This document shows positions 8,768-16,690 of a DNA stretch of 64,000 nt, piece after piece. The notes beneath the pieces were generated by a model that saw nothing but the letters and a program-made list of their open reading frames with translations, did no database searches and was not told where the DNA came from. Made by a program: the position numbers and the translations under genes. Origin of the DNA: Comamonadaceae bacterium (lineage in GTDB: Bacteria; Pseudomonadota; Gammaproteobacteria; Burkholderiales; Burkholderiaceae_C); contig JAIXRJ010000016.1 of NCBI GenBank assembly GCA_027485235.1, positions 1 through 64,000 of the forward strand, in the 5' to 3' direction. The stretch's first letter is position 1; every line of letters starts with the position of its first letter.

Positions 8768-9544
8768 TCAAGGCTTGCTCAGACCTTTGATCAAGGGCAT
8801 GGCCAAGCGTTCACCTTCTTGATGCCAGAACGTCGGGTCGGCTTGCTGGATGCGCACGATGGCATTGCCCATGTGGGCGGCGGCGGCTTGCCGAGCGGCG
8901 CTGGGGTCGCCTGCTTCGACGGCCCGCAAGATGGCCTGGTGTTCGCTTTGCACTTCGGTCGCAAAATCTACTCGGCGCGCCTCGTTGGCGCGTGTGACTT
9001 GGGTGGCGCCGTGTAAAAACTGACCCAGGTAGTCCAGCGTTTGGATCAAGAAGGGGTTGCGCGTGGCGTCGGCAATGGCGCGGTGAAACTTCACGTCTTC
9101 GGCCACGCCGTCACCACCCGCTTGGACGGCAGCATCCAGCGCTTGCACGGCGTGCTGGATGGCACAGATGTCGCTCGCACTGCGCCGCTCGGCTGCCAAG
9201 GCCGCGACTTCCGCCTCCAGGGCACGGCGCACTTCGACCATCTGCACCACCGCTTCTTGGGAGGCGGCGTGTTGCAGCTCAAATTGCAAAGGGGCGAAGG
9301 GCAGTTTCTGGCTCACGAACACCCCGCTACCCTGGCGGGAGTCCACCAGTCCCAAGGACTTGAGGCGCGAGACGGCCTCGCGCACCACGGTACGGCTGAC
9401 CTCAAACTGCGCCACCAAGCGGGCCTCGGTGGGCAACTTGTCGCCCGGCATGAGCCGGCCTTGCTTGATTTCGGCCGTCAGTTGTTCGGCCACTTGGTCC
9501 GACAAGCGCGCACCACTGGAGACGGGTGTGAAATGTTGAGGCAT
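8768..9544 (-). CDS. FadR-type GntR transcriptional regulator (FCD domain)
   Basis: 258 aa. Residues ~11-75 form the winged helix-turn-helix (LPTEARLVAQFEVSRTVVRE, then the wing RQGSGVFV). The remaining ~170 residues are the all-helical FCD ligand domain, with metal-binding-type Asp/His residues. The ATG at 9544 is chosen because it gives the family's usual length; an in-frame TTG at 9559 also exists. An 11-bp FadR-type operator overlaps the leader (9549-9559), so autoregulation is likely. Its targets may be the lyase/Bug pair to the left or the flavin monooxygenase to the right. Confidence 0.88.
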   Translation of the reverse strand: MPQHFTPVSSGARLSDQVAEQLTAEIKQGRLMPGDKLPTEARLVAQFEVSRTVVREAVSRLKSLGLVDSRQGSGVFVSQKLPFAPLQFELQHAASQEAVVQMVEVRRALEAEVAALAAERRSASDICAIQHAVQALDAAVQAGGDGVAEDVKFHRAIADATRNPFLIQTLDYLGQFLHGATQVTRANEARRVDFATEVQSEHQAILRAVEAGDPSAARQAAAAHMGNAIVRIQQADPTFWHQEGERLAMPLIKGLSKP

Positions 9545-9548
9545 GAAG

Positions 9549-9559
9549 TTGTCATACAA
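9549..9559. promoter_or_regulatory. Predicted FadR/GntR-type operator
   Basis: TTGTCATACAA matches the family consensus TNGTNNNACNA at every fixed position, in both directions. It lies 5 bp upstream of the regulator's own ATG. The position predicts autorepression. The match is short, so function is inference. Confidence 0.5.
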
Positions 9560-9657
9560 AAAACGGGTCTAGAGCATAGCCCGACTTCAGGGCCCCTGCT
9601 GAAAGCGCGGGGTTTCAGCGCTGCTGTGGTGTTGGCGCTTGAACTTTGAAAATTACG

Positions 9658-9690
9658 GATAAGTAAACTGATTTATCTATAGTAAATTAC
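9658..9690. promoter_or_regulatory. A+T-rich repeat cluster upstream of monooxygenase gene
   Basis: In an otherwise G+C-rich 178-bp divergent gap there is an A+T-rich patch with GATAA (9658-9662) inverted as TTATC (9673-9677) and two AGTAAA copies 19 bp apart. This fits a promoter or operator for the monooxygenase gene; no exact binding family can be named. Confidence 0.3.
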
Positions 9691-9737
9691 CGCCTGTCGC
9701 ACCCGAGGGTGTTCTTTGATCTGACCGGAGTTCCAGC

Positions 9738-11465
9738 ATGGGTGCCCACCACAACCCGATCTATCCCTACAAATCGCCTGCCGACCTGATGGCCACACCG
9801 CCACAGCGCAAGCCCTTGATCGTCATTGGCGCGGGGCCTGTGGGCTTGGCCGCGGCCATTGATGCCCGTTTGCAGGGGCTGGAGGTGCTGGTGCTGGACG
9901 ACGACAAGACTGTCTCGGTGGGTTCGCGCGCGGTGTGCTACGCCAAGCGTTCGCTCGAAATCTTGGACCGCCTGGGCATTGCCGATGCCGCTTGCCGTCT
10001 GGGTGTGAGCTGGAACATTGGCCGCACCTTTCTCGAAGAAAACGAGGTTTACCAGTTCAACCTGGTGCCCGATGCGGGCCACAAGCGTCCCGGCATGATC
10101 AACCTTCAGCAATACCACGTCGAGGAAATGCTGATCGCCCGTGCCTTGGAACTGGGCGCGGACATCCGCTGGCAGCACAAGGTCACCGCCGTTAAACGCC
10201 ACGATGGCCACGATGGCCACGATGGCCACGATGCACACGCCACGCTGACGGTGGAAACGCCCGAAGGCAGCTTCGACATCGAGGCCGACTGGCTGGTGGT
10301 GGCCGACGGCGCACGCAGTCCGATCCGCCGCCACCTGGGCCTGGACATCGAAGGCCGCGTGTTCCAAGACCGCTTTTTGATCGCCGACGTGGTCATGCAA
10401 GCCGACTACCCGGCCGAGCGTTGGTTTTGGTTTGACCCGCCCTTTCACCCCAACCAGAGCGTGCTGCTGCACAAGCAAAGCAACAACGTCTGGCGCATCG
10501 ATTTTCAGCTGGGCTGGGACGTTGACCCTGAAGAAGAAAAGAAGCCCGAAAAAGTCATCCCGCGCTTGAAAGCCATGCTGGGCGACGAGCGCCCGTTTGA
10601 GCTGGAGTGGGTCAGCATTTACACCTTCCAGTGCCGCCGCATGACCGACTTCCGCCACGGCCGCGTGCTGTTCGCAGGGGATGCGGCGCACCAGGTCTCG
10701 CCCTTTGGCGCACGCGGGGCCAACTCGGGCTTTCAGGATGCGGACGATTTGATGTGGAAGCTGGGCTTGGTGATCAAAGGCCAGGCCAGCGAGAAGCTGC
10801 TCGACACCTACGCGATAGACCGGCAGTTTGCCGCCGATGAAAACATCATGAACTCGACGCGTTCGACCGACTTCATCACGCCCAAGAGCCGCACCAGCAA
10901 GACCTTCCGCAACCAGGTGCTGGCGCTGGCCAAGCACCACCCCTTTGCGCGCAAGCTGGTCAACTCGGGCCGCTTGTCCATGCCGTCTTTCCTGACCGAA
11001 TCGGTGCTCAACACACCAGACACCGATGCATTTGAAGGCCAGATGGTGCCTGGCGCTCCGATGGACGACGCGCCAGTCCAGGTGAAGGGACAAGACGCTT
11101 GGTTGCTCGATCAGGTGGGCAAAGGCTTTGCGCTGTTGTTGTTTGTGGATGCGGAGCCCTCGCCCCTTGTGCTGTCCCAGCTCGCGGCTGCCACCGGGCA
11201 TGGTGGGCGCGCGCGCCTGCCAGCGATGGCTTCGCCCCTCCAGCCAAGCTTGCTCATCGTCGCCCCAAGCCCCCTGAACATGCCCGGCATGCACGTCATC
11301 GTCGACACCCAAGGCCTGGTGGCCAAACGCTACGACGCCCAACCCGGCACCACTTATTTGCTGCGACCTGACCAACATGTGTTGGCCCGCTGGCGCCAGC
11401 CCAACAGCGACCAAGTGCAAGCGGCCTGGGTCCGCGCCCTCGGTGGCCAGCTTGGCCAAGCCTGA
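9738..11465 (+). CDS. FAD-dependent aromatic-ring monooxygenase (MhpA/PheA-like)
   Basis: 575 aa flavoprotein hydroxylase. The FAD dinucleotide motif GAGPVG is at 31-36 with the acidic strand end LVLDDD. The second FAD motif FAGDAAHQVSPFGARGANSG (Gly314-Asp315) is typical of class A phenolic hydroxylases, and the C-terminal ~150 residues form the thioredoxin-like tail. It should use NAD(P)H and O2 to hydroxylate an aromatic compound, substrate unknown. A GGAG site sits 8 bp before the ATG. A short Gly-His-Asp repeat interrupts the protein near residue 158. The next gene, DUF2783, is 30 bp downstream in the same operon. Confidence 0.85.
   Translation: MGAHHNPIYPYKSPADLMATPPQRKPLIVIGAGPVGLAAAIDARLQGLEVLVLDDDKTVSVGSRAVCYAKRSLEILDRLGIADAACRLGVSWNIGRTFLEENEVYQFNLVPDAGHKRPGMINLQQYHVEEMLIARALELGADIRWQHKVTAVKRHDGHDGHDGHDAHATLTVETPEGSFDIEADWLVVADGARSPIRRHLGLDIEGRVFQDRFLIADVVMQADYPAERWFWFDPPFHPNQSVLLHKQSNNVWRIDFQLGWDVDPEEEKKPEKVIPRLKAMLGDERPFELEWVSIYTFQCRRMTDFRHGRVLFAGDAAHQVSPFGARGANSGFQDADDLMWKLGLVIKGQASEKLLDTYAIDRQFAADENIMNSTRSTDFITPKSRTSKTFRNQVLALAKHHPFARKLVNSGRLSMPSFLTESVLNTPDTDAFEGQMVPGAPMDDAPVQVKGQDAWLLDQVGKGFALLLFVDAEPSPLVLSQLAAATGHGGRARLPAMASPLQPSLLIVAPSPLNMPGMHVIVDTQGLVAKRYDAQPGTTYLLRPDQHVLARWRQPNSDQVQAAWVRALGGQLGQA
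10200..10235 (+). repeat. 9-bp coding tandem repeat (His-Asp-Gly)
   Basis: Three exact CACGATGGC units and a fourth diverged unit inside the monooxygenase gene encode HDGHDGHDGHDAH around residues 155-167. The repeat keeps the frame and lies in a loop region between two strands of the FAD fold. Copy number could vary between strains. Confidence 0.8.
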
Positions 11466-11495
11466 ACCGCGAGAAGGACAGACAAGAGGACCGAC

Positions 11496-11738
11496 ATGAG
11501 CACCGACATCCACACCGCCCTGAAAACATACCCCAACTTCCACGAACCCGGTCGCCGCTTTTTTCGTGACTTTTCACCGGGTGACGAGTTTTACGAAAAC
11601 CTGATCGACGCGCACAAGGGTCTGAGCGACGAACAAAGCGAAGCGCTCAACGCCCGCTTGATCTTGCTGCTGGCCAACCACATTGGCGATTTGAAGGTGC
11701 TGCGGGAGGCGCTTGGGCAAGCCCGCGCAGGCGCGTAA
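11496..11738 (+). CDS. DUF2783 domain-containing protein
   Basis: 80 aa, matching the small DUF2783 family along most of its length (FSPGDEFYENLIDAHKGL and ALNARLILLLANHIGDLKVL). Members of this family typically lie next to flavin monooxygenase genes, as here, and may be an accessory or stabilising subunit, but the function is not established. AAGGACAG and AGAGGACC purine stretches precede the ATG. It is the last gene of this two-gene operon. Confidence 0.8.
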   Translation: MSTDIHTALKTYPNFHEPGRRFFRDFSPGDEFYENLIDAHKGLSDEQSEALNARLILLLANHIGDLKVLREALGQARAGA

Positions 11739-11809
11739 GCCGTATCGCTGAAGGCATCACGCTGAAGTTGCGCAGCGGCTTGGCAGCGCTTTGCAAGGCT
11801 GGGTGCTGC

Positions 11810-12391
11810 TCAAGACTTGAGTTTGTAGACCGCCGTGCCCGCCATCAGGTTGGGCAGGGCGCGCACTTCCTGGCCGTTTTGCAGGCCAAAGGCATCCACC
11901 ACGCGCAAGCCGTTTTTGCGGGCCAGATCGCCAAAGTCGGCAAAGGTGCCCACGCGGATGTTGGGCGTGTCGTACCACTGGTAAGGCAGGCGCTTGGTCA
12001 CTGGCATGCGGCCACGCAACACGCTCAGGCGGTTGAACCAGTGCGCAAAATTGGGGAAGGCCACAATGCCCACGCGGCCCACACGCACCGTCTCGCGGAG
12101 CATCGTCTCGGCGTTGCGCAGGTGCTGCAGCGTGTCGATTTGCAGCACCACATCAAACGATTGGTCGGCAAACAAGCTCAGGCCCTCGTCCAGGTTCAGC
12201 TGGAGCACGTTCACGCCGCGTTGCACGCAGGCGTGCACGTTGGCGTCGTCCAGCTCCACGCCGTAACCGGTGCAGCCCTTGTGTTGCTGCAGGTAGGCCA
12301 GCAAAGCCCCATCGCCACAGCCCAAATCCAGCACGCGGGCGCCTTGCGGCACAAGGCGGGCCATGGCTTGCATGATCAGGGGGTCGCTCAT
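11810..12391 (-). CDS. metW: Methionine biosynthesis protein MetW
   Basis: 193 aa methyltransferase-fold protein. Motif I is [15 protein letters not shown], followed by GYGVELDD and the family-specific [18 protein letters not shown]. MetW is needed together with MetX for homoserine acylation in many proteobacteria; recent work on the family supports it as a partner of MetX rather than an independent enzyme. Its ATG overlaps the metX stop codon by 4 bp (ATGA), so it is translationally coupled and shares the SAM-II controlled transcript. Confidence 0.95.
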   Translation of the reverse strand: MSDPLIMQAMARLVPQGARVLDLGCGDGALLAYLQQHKGCTGYGVELDDANVHACVQRGVNVLQLNLDEGLSLFADQSFDVVLQIDTLQHLRNAETMLRETVRVGRVGIVAFPNFAHWFNRLSVLRGRMPVTKRLPYQWYDTPNIRVGTFADFGDLARKNGLRVVDAFGLQNGQEVRALPNLMAGTAVYKLKS

Positions 12392-13542
12392 GCCGCACCT
12401 CCTTCGTTCAAAGTCTTTGCCATGTTGTCGAAGTAAGAGCGCACCACGTTCATATAACGCGCATCGTCCAGCAAGAAGGCGTCATGCCCGTGCGGTGCGT
12501 CGATTTCGGCGTAGCTCACGTCGCGGCGGTTGTCGAGCAAGGCTTTGACCATCTCGCGGCTGCGGGCGGGCGAAAAGCGCCAGTCGGTGGAAAAGCTGAT
12601 CAGCAAGAACTTGCAAGTGGCGCGGGCCAGCGCTTGGGACAGGTCGCCGCCAAAGGCGCGTGCCGGGTCGAAATAATCCAGCGCACGGGTGATCAACAAA
12701 TAGGTGTTGGCGTCAAAGTACTCGCTGAACTTGTCGCCTTGGTAACGCAAATAGCTCTCGATCTGGAACTCCACTTCTTGCGTGGAGTATTTGTAGCCGG
12801 TGGCGTTGTGCGTCACGGCTTCGCGCAGCTCGCGGCCAAACTTTTCGTTCATCACGTCGTCGCTCAAATACGTGATGTGGCCGATCATGCGGGCGATGCG
12901 CAGGCCGCGTTTGGGCACCACGCCTTGCGCGACAAAGTGGCCGTTGTGAAAGTCCGGGTCGGTCACGATGGCGCGACGCGCCACTTCGTTGAAGGCGATG
13001 TTTTCGGCGTTCAGGTTGGGCGCGCTGGCCACCACCACCGCATGCTTCACGCGCTCGGGGTATTGCAGCGTCCAGCTCAGAGCCTGCATGCCGCCCAAAC
13101 TGCCGCCCATCACGGCGGCCAGTTGCGCGATGCCCAGGGCGTCAAGCAAGCGTGCCTGGGCCTTGACCCAGTCTTCCACGGTGACCACCGGAAAGTCCGC
13201 GCCGTACACGCGGCCGGTGTCAGGGTTCACATGCATCGGACCCGTCGAGCCAAAGCACGAACCCAAGTTGTTCACGCCGATCACAAAAAAACGGTCGGTG
13301 TCGAGCGACTTGCCGGGGCCAATCATGTTGTCCCACCAGCCCACGTTTTTCGGTTGGTCGGCGTACACGCCCGCCACATGGTGCGAGGCATTGAGCGCGT
13401 GGCAGATCAGCACCGCGTTGGACTTGTCGGCGTTGAGCGTGCCGTAGGTTTCGTAGCTCAGAGAATAGCCACGAATGGATGCACCGCTTTGCAAGGGCAA
13501 AGGGGCTTCAAACAGCATGCTTTGGGATTCGGCGATCAGCAT
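12388..13542 (-). CDS. metX: Homoserine O-acyltransferase MetX
   Basis: 384 aa alpha/beta hydrolase that acylates homoserine (acetyl or succinyl donor) in methionine synthesis. The nucleophile elbow GGSLGG places Ser148; the Asp is in [11 protein letters not shown] and the His in [24 protein letters not shown] and NASHHVAG are family blocks. The ATG at 13542 gives the usual betaproteobacterial N-terminus ([17 protein letters not shown]). The open frame runs further upstream, but that part is riboswitch and terminator, not protein. Regulation: SAM-II aptamer plus intrinsic terminator in the leader. First gene of metX-metW. Confidence 0.95.
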   Translation of the reverse strand: MLIAESQSMLFEAPLPLQSGASIRGYSLSYETYGTLNADKSNAVLICHALNASHHVAGVYADQPKNVGWWDNMIGPGKSLDTDRFFVIGVNNLGSCFGSTGPMHVNPDTGRVYGADFPVVTVEDWVKAQARLLDALGIAQLAAVMGGSLGGMQALSWTLQYPERVKHAVVVASAPNLNAENIAFNEVARRAIVTDPDFHNGHFVAQGVVPKRGLRIARMIGHITYLSDDVMNEKFGRELREAVTHNATGYKYSTQEVEFQIESYLRYQGDKFSEYFDANTYLLITRALDYFDPARAFGGDLSQALARATCKFLLISFSTDWRFSPARSREMVKALLDNRRDVSYAEIDAPHGHDAFLLDDARYMNVVRSYFDNMAKTLNEGGAA

Positions 13543-13561
13543 CGAATGTGTTCTGGTGTGC

Positions 13562-13601
13562 AAAAAAACAAAACCCGGCTTCGCAGTCAGCTGGGCCGGG
13601 T
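13562..13601 (-). terminator. Intrinsic terminator in the metX leader (riboswitch expression platform)
   Basis: On the minus strand, ACCCGGC pairs with GCCGGGT (13573-13579 with 13595-13601) around a 15-nt loop and is followed by TTTTGTTTTTTT. It lies between the SAM-II aptamer and the metX start, so it is placed to stop transcription when SAM is bound. It ends about 20 bp before the metX ATG. Confidence 0.85.
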
Positions 13602-13621
13602 GTCTGTGAGATGAAACACAC

Positions 13622-13690
13622 GCCATTTAGCTGAATTTCGAAACCTGGGAGGTTCCGGCGCCCGCAATCGGGTTCAAATCGGCGCATCGT
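13622..13690 (-). promoter_or_regulatory. SAM-II (SAM-alpha) riboswitch aptamer
   Basis: Reading the minus strand, stem P1 is GCGCC (13685-13681) with GGCGC (13662-13658). Its loop GATTTGAACCCGATTGCG matches the strongly conserved SAM-II loop (GAUUUgAnCCnnnUUGC). The conserved 3' element AGCTAAA is at 13632-13626. Between P1 and that element there is an additional 7-bp hairpin (GGAACCT/AGGTTTC), longer than in the compact form. High SAM should switch off metX-metW. The -10 element at 13694-13699 would start the RNA almost exactly at P1. Most known members are alphaproteobacterial. Confidence 0.85.
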
Positions 13691-13693
13691 GCA

Positions 13694-13699
13694 AGTATA
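13694..13699 (-). promoter_or_regulatory. -10 element of the metX promoter
   Basis: TATACT on the minus strand (5 of 6 to TATAAT) lies about 7 nt upstream of where the riboswitch stem begins, giving a start near 13687. No convincing -35 hexamer is seen at 17 bp. Confidence 0.5.
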
Positions 13700-13761
13700 A
13701 GGGCGATGAACCACATGGCTGGGCAAGTGCCAGAACGCCAGCAGCCGGGTCAGAGGGCCGC

Positions 13762-14328
13762 TCAGCTGCCCCAGCCCGACAGCGCGATCACGCCCAGCAC
13801 GGCAAAAATGCCCGCCGAGATCAGGTGCACCAGCCGCAGCGGCACCCGCTTGGTGATGGCGTCGCCGAGCCACACCACGGGGGCATTGGCCAGCATCATG
13901 CCCAGCGTGGTGCCCGCCACCACGGCAAACCAAGCGTTGTATTGCGCCGCGAGCATGACGGTGGCGATCTGCGTCTTGTCGCCCATCTCGGCCAGAAAGA
14001 ACGCCACCACCGTGGTCAGGAACACACCCATGCGCGGGGCGCTGTCGCCTTCCTCGTCGTCGAGCTTGTCGGGGATCAGCATCCACGCCGCCATGGCGAT
14101 GAAAGACGCCCCCAATACCCAGCGCAGCACATCAGGCCCCATCACGGTGGTGACCCAGCTGCCGACCGCACCTGCCAAGCCATGGTTGGCCAGCGTGGCC
14201 ACCAAAATGCCCAGCACGATGGGCCAGGGCTTGCGAAAACGGGCGGCCAGCACGAGTGACAAAAGCTGGGTTTTGTCACCCATTTCGGCCAGGGCGACGA
14301 TGCCGATAGAAACCAGGAATGCTTCCAT
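13762..14328 (-). CDS. TMEM165/GDT1 (UPF0016) family cation transporter
   Basis: 188 aa membrane protein with two homologous halves, each carrying the signature E-x-G-D-K-T (ALAEMGDKTQLLSL near residue 14 and FLAEMGDKTQIATV in the second half). About six membrane helices. Bacterial relatives export Mn2+ (MneA), eukaryotic ones move Ca2+/Mn2+; manganese export is the best guess. The start MEAFLVSIG is the common family N-terminus; a GTG 24 bp upstream is also in frame. No yybP-ykoY manganese riboswitch was recognised in the leader. Confidence 0.85.
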   Translation of the reverse strand: MEAFLVSIGIVALAEMGDKTQLLSLVLAARFRKPWPIVLGILVATLANHGLAGAVGSWVTTVMGPDVLRWVLGASFIAMAAWMLIPDKLDDEEGDSAPRMGVFLTTVVAFFLAEMGDKTQIATVMLAAQYNAWFAVVAGTTLGMMLANAPVVWLGDAITKRVPLRLVHLISAGIFAVLGVIALSGWGS

Positions 14329-14553
14329 GGGCTTGCTCAGGTGCAAGGCCACCTGCCACTGAAGGTAAAACCCGATCTTAAGAGATGTGTGGGTGATGCA
14401 AGCGCCCGGCCTGCGTCAGTTCCTCGCGCTCGCACCGGGTCAGCCGATGACATTCGGCATCAAATTGGGCATACTTTGTGCTTTCTAATGGTGCGAAATG
14501 TCAAATCTGGCGTTTTTTGCACCAAGTTAAATCAAAAATCAAAGAGGACAGTG
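14329..14553. promoter_or_regulatory. Divergent promoter region between GDT1-family and ammonium transporter genes
   Basis: 225 bp without a gene. It contains TGGTGC (14489-14494) inverted as GCACCA (14519-14524), half-sites similar to NtrC sites but in an outward arrangement. A TGGC...TTGC pair near 14508-14520 has the wrong spacing for sigma-54. Nitrogen control of the ammonium transporter is plausible but not shown. Confidence 0.35.
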
Positions 14554-15756
14554 ATGGATGCACTGAAACAGGGCGCTGATGCGCTCTTTATTTTGTTGGG
14601 CGGGATCATGGTTTTGGCCATGCATGCCGGTTTTGCATTTTTGGAGTTGGGCACCGTTCGGAAAAAGAACCAAGTGAACGCGCTTGTGAAGATCCTGGTG
14701 GATTTTTCGGTGTCCACGGTGGTGTATTTTTTGGTGGGCTACAGCGTGGCCTACGGCACCCATTTCTTTGTGGGCGCAGAACAGCTGGCGAGCAAAAACG
14801 GGTACGACCTCGTCAAGTTCTTCTTTTTGCTGACTTTTGCGGCCGCCATCCCCGCCATCATTTCGGGGGGTATCGCAGAGCGGGCCAAGTTCTGGCCACA
14901 GTTGATCGCCACGGCCGTGATCGTGGGTTTTGTCTACCCCTTTTTTGAGGGCATCGCCTGGAACCAGCACTTTGGTGTGCAAGCCTGGATCAAAGCCGTG
15001 ACAGGCGATGAGTTCCACGATTTTGCAGGCTCGGTGGTGGTCCATGCCATGGGCGGTTGGATCGCATTGCCGGCCGTCGTCTTGTTGGGGGCCCGTTACA
15101 ACCGTTACCGCAAGGACGGTCAGGTTTCAGCCCACCCGCCTTCGAGCATCCCCTTCCTCGCTTTGGGGGCCTGGATTCTGATTGTGGGCTGGTTCGGTTT
15201 CAACGTGATGAGTGCGCAGACCCTGGACAAAATCTCGGGTCTGGTGGCGGTCAACTCCCTGATGGCCATGGTGGGCGGCACTTTGGCCGCTTTGCTGCTC
15301 GGCAAGAACGACCCCGGCTTTGTTCACAACGGGCCATTGGCCGGCTTGGTCGCCGTGTGCGCCGGCTCGGATCTGATGCACCCTTTTGGTGCTTTGACCG
15401 TGGGAGCGGTGGCCGGTGCTTTGTTTGTGGTGATGTTCACCTTGACACAAAACAAATGGCGGATTGACGACGTTTTGGGGGTTTGGCCCTTGCACGGCGT
15501 GTGTGGCGCTTGGGGCGGCATCGCAGCGGGCATTTTTGGTTTGCAAAGCATGGGGGGACTGGGCGGGGTGAACATCAGCGCCCAGTTGTTGGGGACCGCC
15601 ATGGGGGTGGGCTGGGCCTTGCTGTGCGGTGTGGTGGTGTACGGGGTACTCAAAATGACCTTGGGCCTGAAGCTCAGCCAGGAAGAAGAGTACGACGGCG
15701 CCGATTTGACGGTGCACAAAATCAGTGCCACACCGGACCGAGAAGTGAGCTGGTAA
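14554..15756 (+). CDS. amt: Ammonium transporter (Amt family)
   Basis: 400 aa, about 11 membrane helices. Family features include AFLELGTVRKKNQVNALVK near the N-terminus, the pore regions FDFAG-like (HDFAGSVVVHAMGGW) with the conserved Asp-Phe-Ala-Gly, and the twin-His helix HGVCGAWGGIAAGIFG. It facilitates NH3/NH4+ uptake across the inner membrane. The ATG at 14554 is preceded by AGAGGACA; the frame extends upstream but lacks any membrane character. No glnK gene is attached, which is unusual for amt genes. Divergent from the GDT1-family gene. Confidence 0.9.
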   Translation: MDALKQGADALFILLGGIMVLAMHAGFAFLELGTVRKKNQVNALVKILVDFSVSTVVYFLVGYSVAYGTHFFVGAEQLASKNGYDLVKFFFLLTFAAAIPAIISGGIAERAKFWPQLIATAVIVGFVYPFFEGIAWNQHFGVQAWIKAVTGDEFHDFAGSVVVHAMGGWIALPAVVLLGARYNRYRKDGQVSAHPPSSIPFLALGAWILIVGWFGFNVMSAQTLDKISGLVAVNSLMAMVGGTLAALLLGKNDPGFVHNGPLAGLVAVCAGSDLMHPFGALTVGAVAGALFVVMFTLTQNKWRIDDVLGVWPLHGVCGAWGGIAAGIFGLQSMGGLGGVNISAQLLGTAMGVGWALLCGVVVYGVLKMTLGLKLSQEEEYDGADLTVHKISATPDREVSW

Positions 15757-15989
15757 CAGCCCCGCCACTTTGTGTTCGGCGTTTAACCGGGGCGAATTCC
15801 GGGGGCTTACCCTTTGTATTTCATTTTATTTTGTGGCGCATAATAGACGAGCGTTGCCGAAAGAAAGCGGCGACGCTTTGTTTGCGATGACCAGATCAGT
15901 TTCGCTTTCCTTCCGAAGTACCGAGGTTTGTTGAATGCGCTTGCAGAGCTCCATCGCTTTTATCTTTGTGTTTTGAGGAGTCCCTTTTC
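15757..15989 (+). promoter_or_regulatory. Long leader of the RNA-binding protein gene
   Basis: 233 bp without a gene. A -10-like CATAAT occurs near 15839-15844 with A+T-rich sequence upstream, which would leave a 5' UTR of about 140 nt containing GCGGCGACGC and several T-rich runs. Long leaders are common for cold-shock RRM proteins; this is inference. Confidence 0.35.
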
Positions 15990-16574
15990 ATGGGCAACAA
16001 ACTTTACGTCGGCAACCTGCCTTACTCGGTGCGTGACAGCGATCTGGAGCAAGCTTTTGGTGAATTCGGTGCAGTGAGCAGTGCCAAAGTCATGATGGAG
16101 CGTGACACTGGTCGTTCCAAAGGTTTTGGATTTGTGGAAATGGGCAGCGACGACGAAGCGCAAGCGGCGATCCATGGCATGAACGGTCAGCCTTTGGGCG
16201 GCCGCAACGTGGTGGTGAACGAAGCGCGTCCCATGGAGGCTCGCCCGCCCCGCACAGGCGGTGGTGGCTTCGGTGGTGGCTTCGGTGGTGGCGGTGGCTT
16301 TGGTGGCGGTCGCCGTGAAGGCGGTGGTGGTTACGGCGGTGGCCGTGAAGGTGGCGGCGGTTACGGCGGTGGTCGCGAAGGCGGCGGCGGTTACGGCGGT
16401 GGCCGTGAAGGCGGCGGCGGTTATGGCGGTGGCCGTGAAGGCGGCGGCGGTCGCGAGGGTGGCGGTGGCGGTTTCCGCAGCCCCTACGGCTCTGGGCCAC
16501 GCGGCGGTGGCCGTGAAGGTGGCGGCAATGGTGGTGGTCGGCGCGAAGGCGGCGGCTACGACGGCGGTTACTGA
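15990..16574 (+). CDS. RRM RNA-binding protein with glycine-rich tail
   Basis: 194 aa. Residues ~1-80 form one RRM with RNP2 LYVGNLPY and RNP1 KGFGFVEM. The rest is a low-complexity Gly/Arg/Tyr tail built of GGYGGGREGG units, like plant and cyanobacterial glycine-rich RNA-binding proteins. It probably acts as an RNA chaperone in cold or stress adaptation; the RGG-like tail could drive condensation. The ATG follows TGAGGAG at proper distance; a longer frame from 15966 has no support. Monocistronic with its own terminator. Confidence 0.92.
   Translation: MGNKLYVGNLPYSVRDSDLEQAFGEFGAVSSAKVMMERDTGRSKGFGFVEMGSDDEAQAAIHGMNGQPLGGRNVVVNEARPMEARPPRTGGGGFGGGFGGGGGFGGGRREGGGGYGGGREGGGGYGGGREGGGGYGGGREGGGGYGGGREGGGGREGGGGGFRSPYGSGPRGGGREGGGNGGGRREGGGYDGGY
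16332..16451 (+). repeat. 30-bp coding tandem repeat, four copies
   Basis: Four nearly identical 30-bp units start at 16332, 16362, 16392 and 16422, each encoding YGGGREGGGG. Differences between units are mostly synonymous. Unit copy number is likely to change by recombination. Confidence 0.85.
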
Positions 16575-16585
16575 TCCGCGCCTTG

Positions 16586-16614
16586 GGCTGAGGTCGAGCT
16601 CAGCCTCTGTTTTT
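16586..16614 (+). terminator. Intrinsic terminator after the RRM protein gene
   Basis: A 7-bp stem GGCTGAG/CTCAGCC (16586-16592 with 16599-16605), 6-nt loop, is followed by TCTGTTTTT. Confidence 0.75.
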
Positions 16615-16620
16615 CGGCGA

Positions 16621-16639
16621 AGCCCTGCACCGCAGGGCT
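16621..16639. terminator. Perfect 8-bp hairpin between convergent genes
   Basis: AGCCCTGC and GCAGGGCT flank a 3-nt loop. It lies downstream of the RRM gene on one strand and of the SDR gene on the other. There is no strong T run on either side, so it may act only as a transcript-end stabiliser. Confidence 0.45.
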
Positions 16640-16690
16640 ATGTTATTTCTGCGCTGCCATCGAAGGCTGGCCAAGCCCGTTGCCCCGGCT

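Noticed and set aside
9687..11543. 618-codon open frame antisense to the monooxygenase
   Set aside because: No motifs; the plus-strand gene has both FAD motifs.
13543..13626. Longer MetX start at 13626
   Set aside because: That segment is the riboswitch end and terminator; the start at 13542 matches family N-termini.
14329..14450. Manganese (yybP-ykoY) riboswitch before the GDT1-family gene
   Set aside because: Looked for because of the family link; the conserved loops are not present, only a CCCGG/CCGGG hairpin.
14505..14522. Sigma-54 promoter candidate (TGGC...TTGC) before the ammonium transporter
   Set aside because: GG and GC elements are two bases too close together for sigma-54.
16332..16451. 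Regular 30-bp repeats that could suggest a CRISPR array
   Set aside because: Units are contiguous without spacers and encode the glycine-rich tail of the RRM protein.
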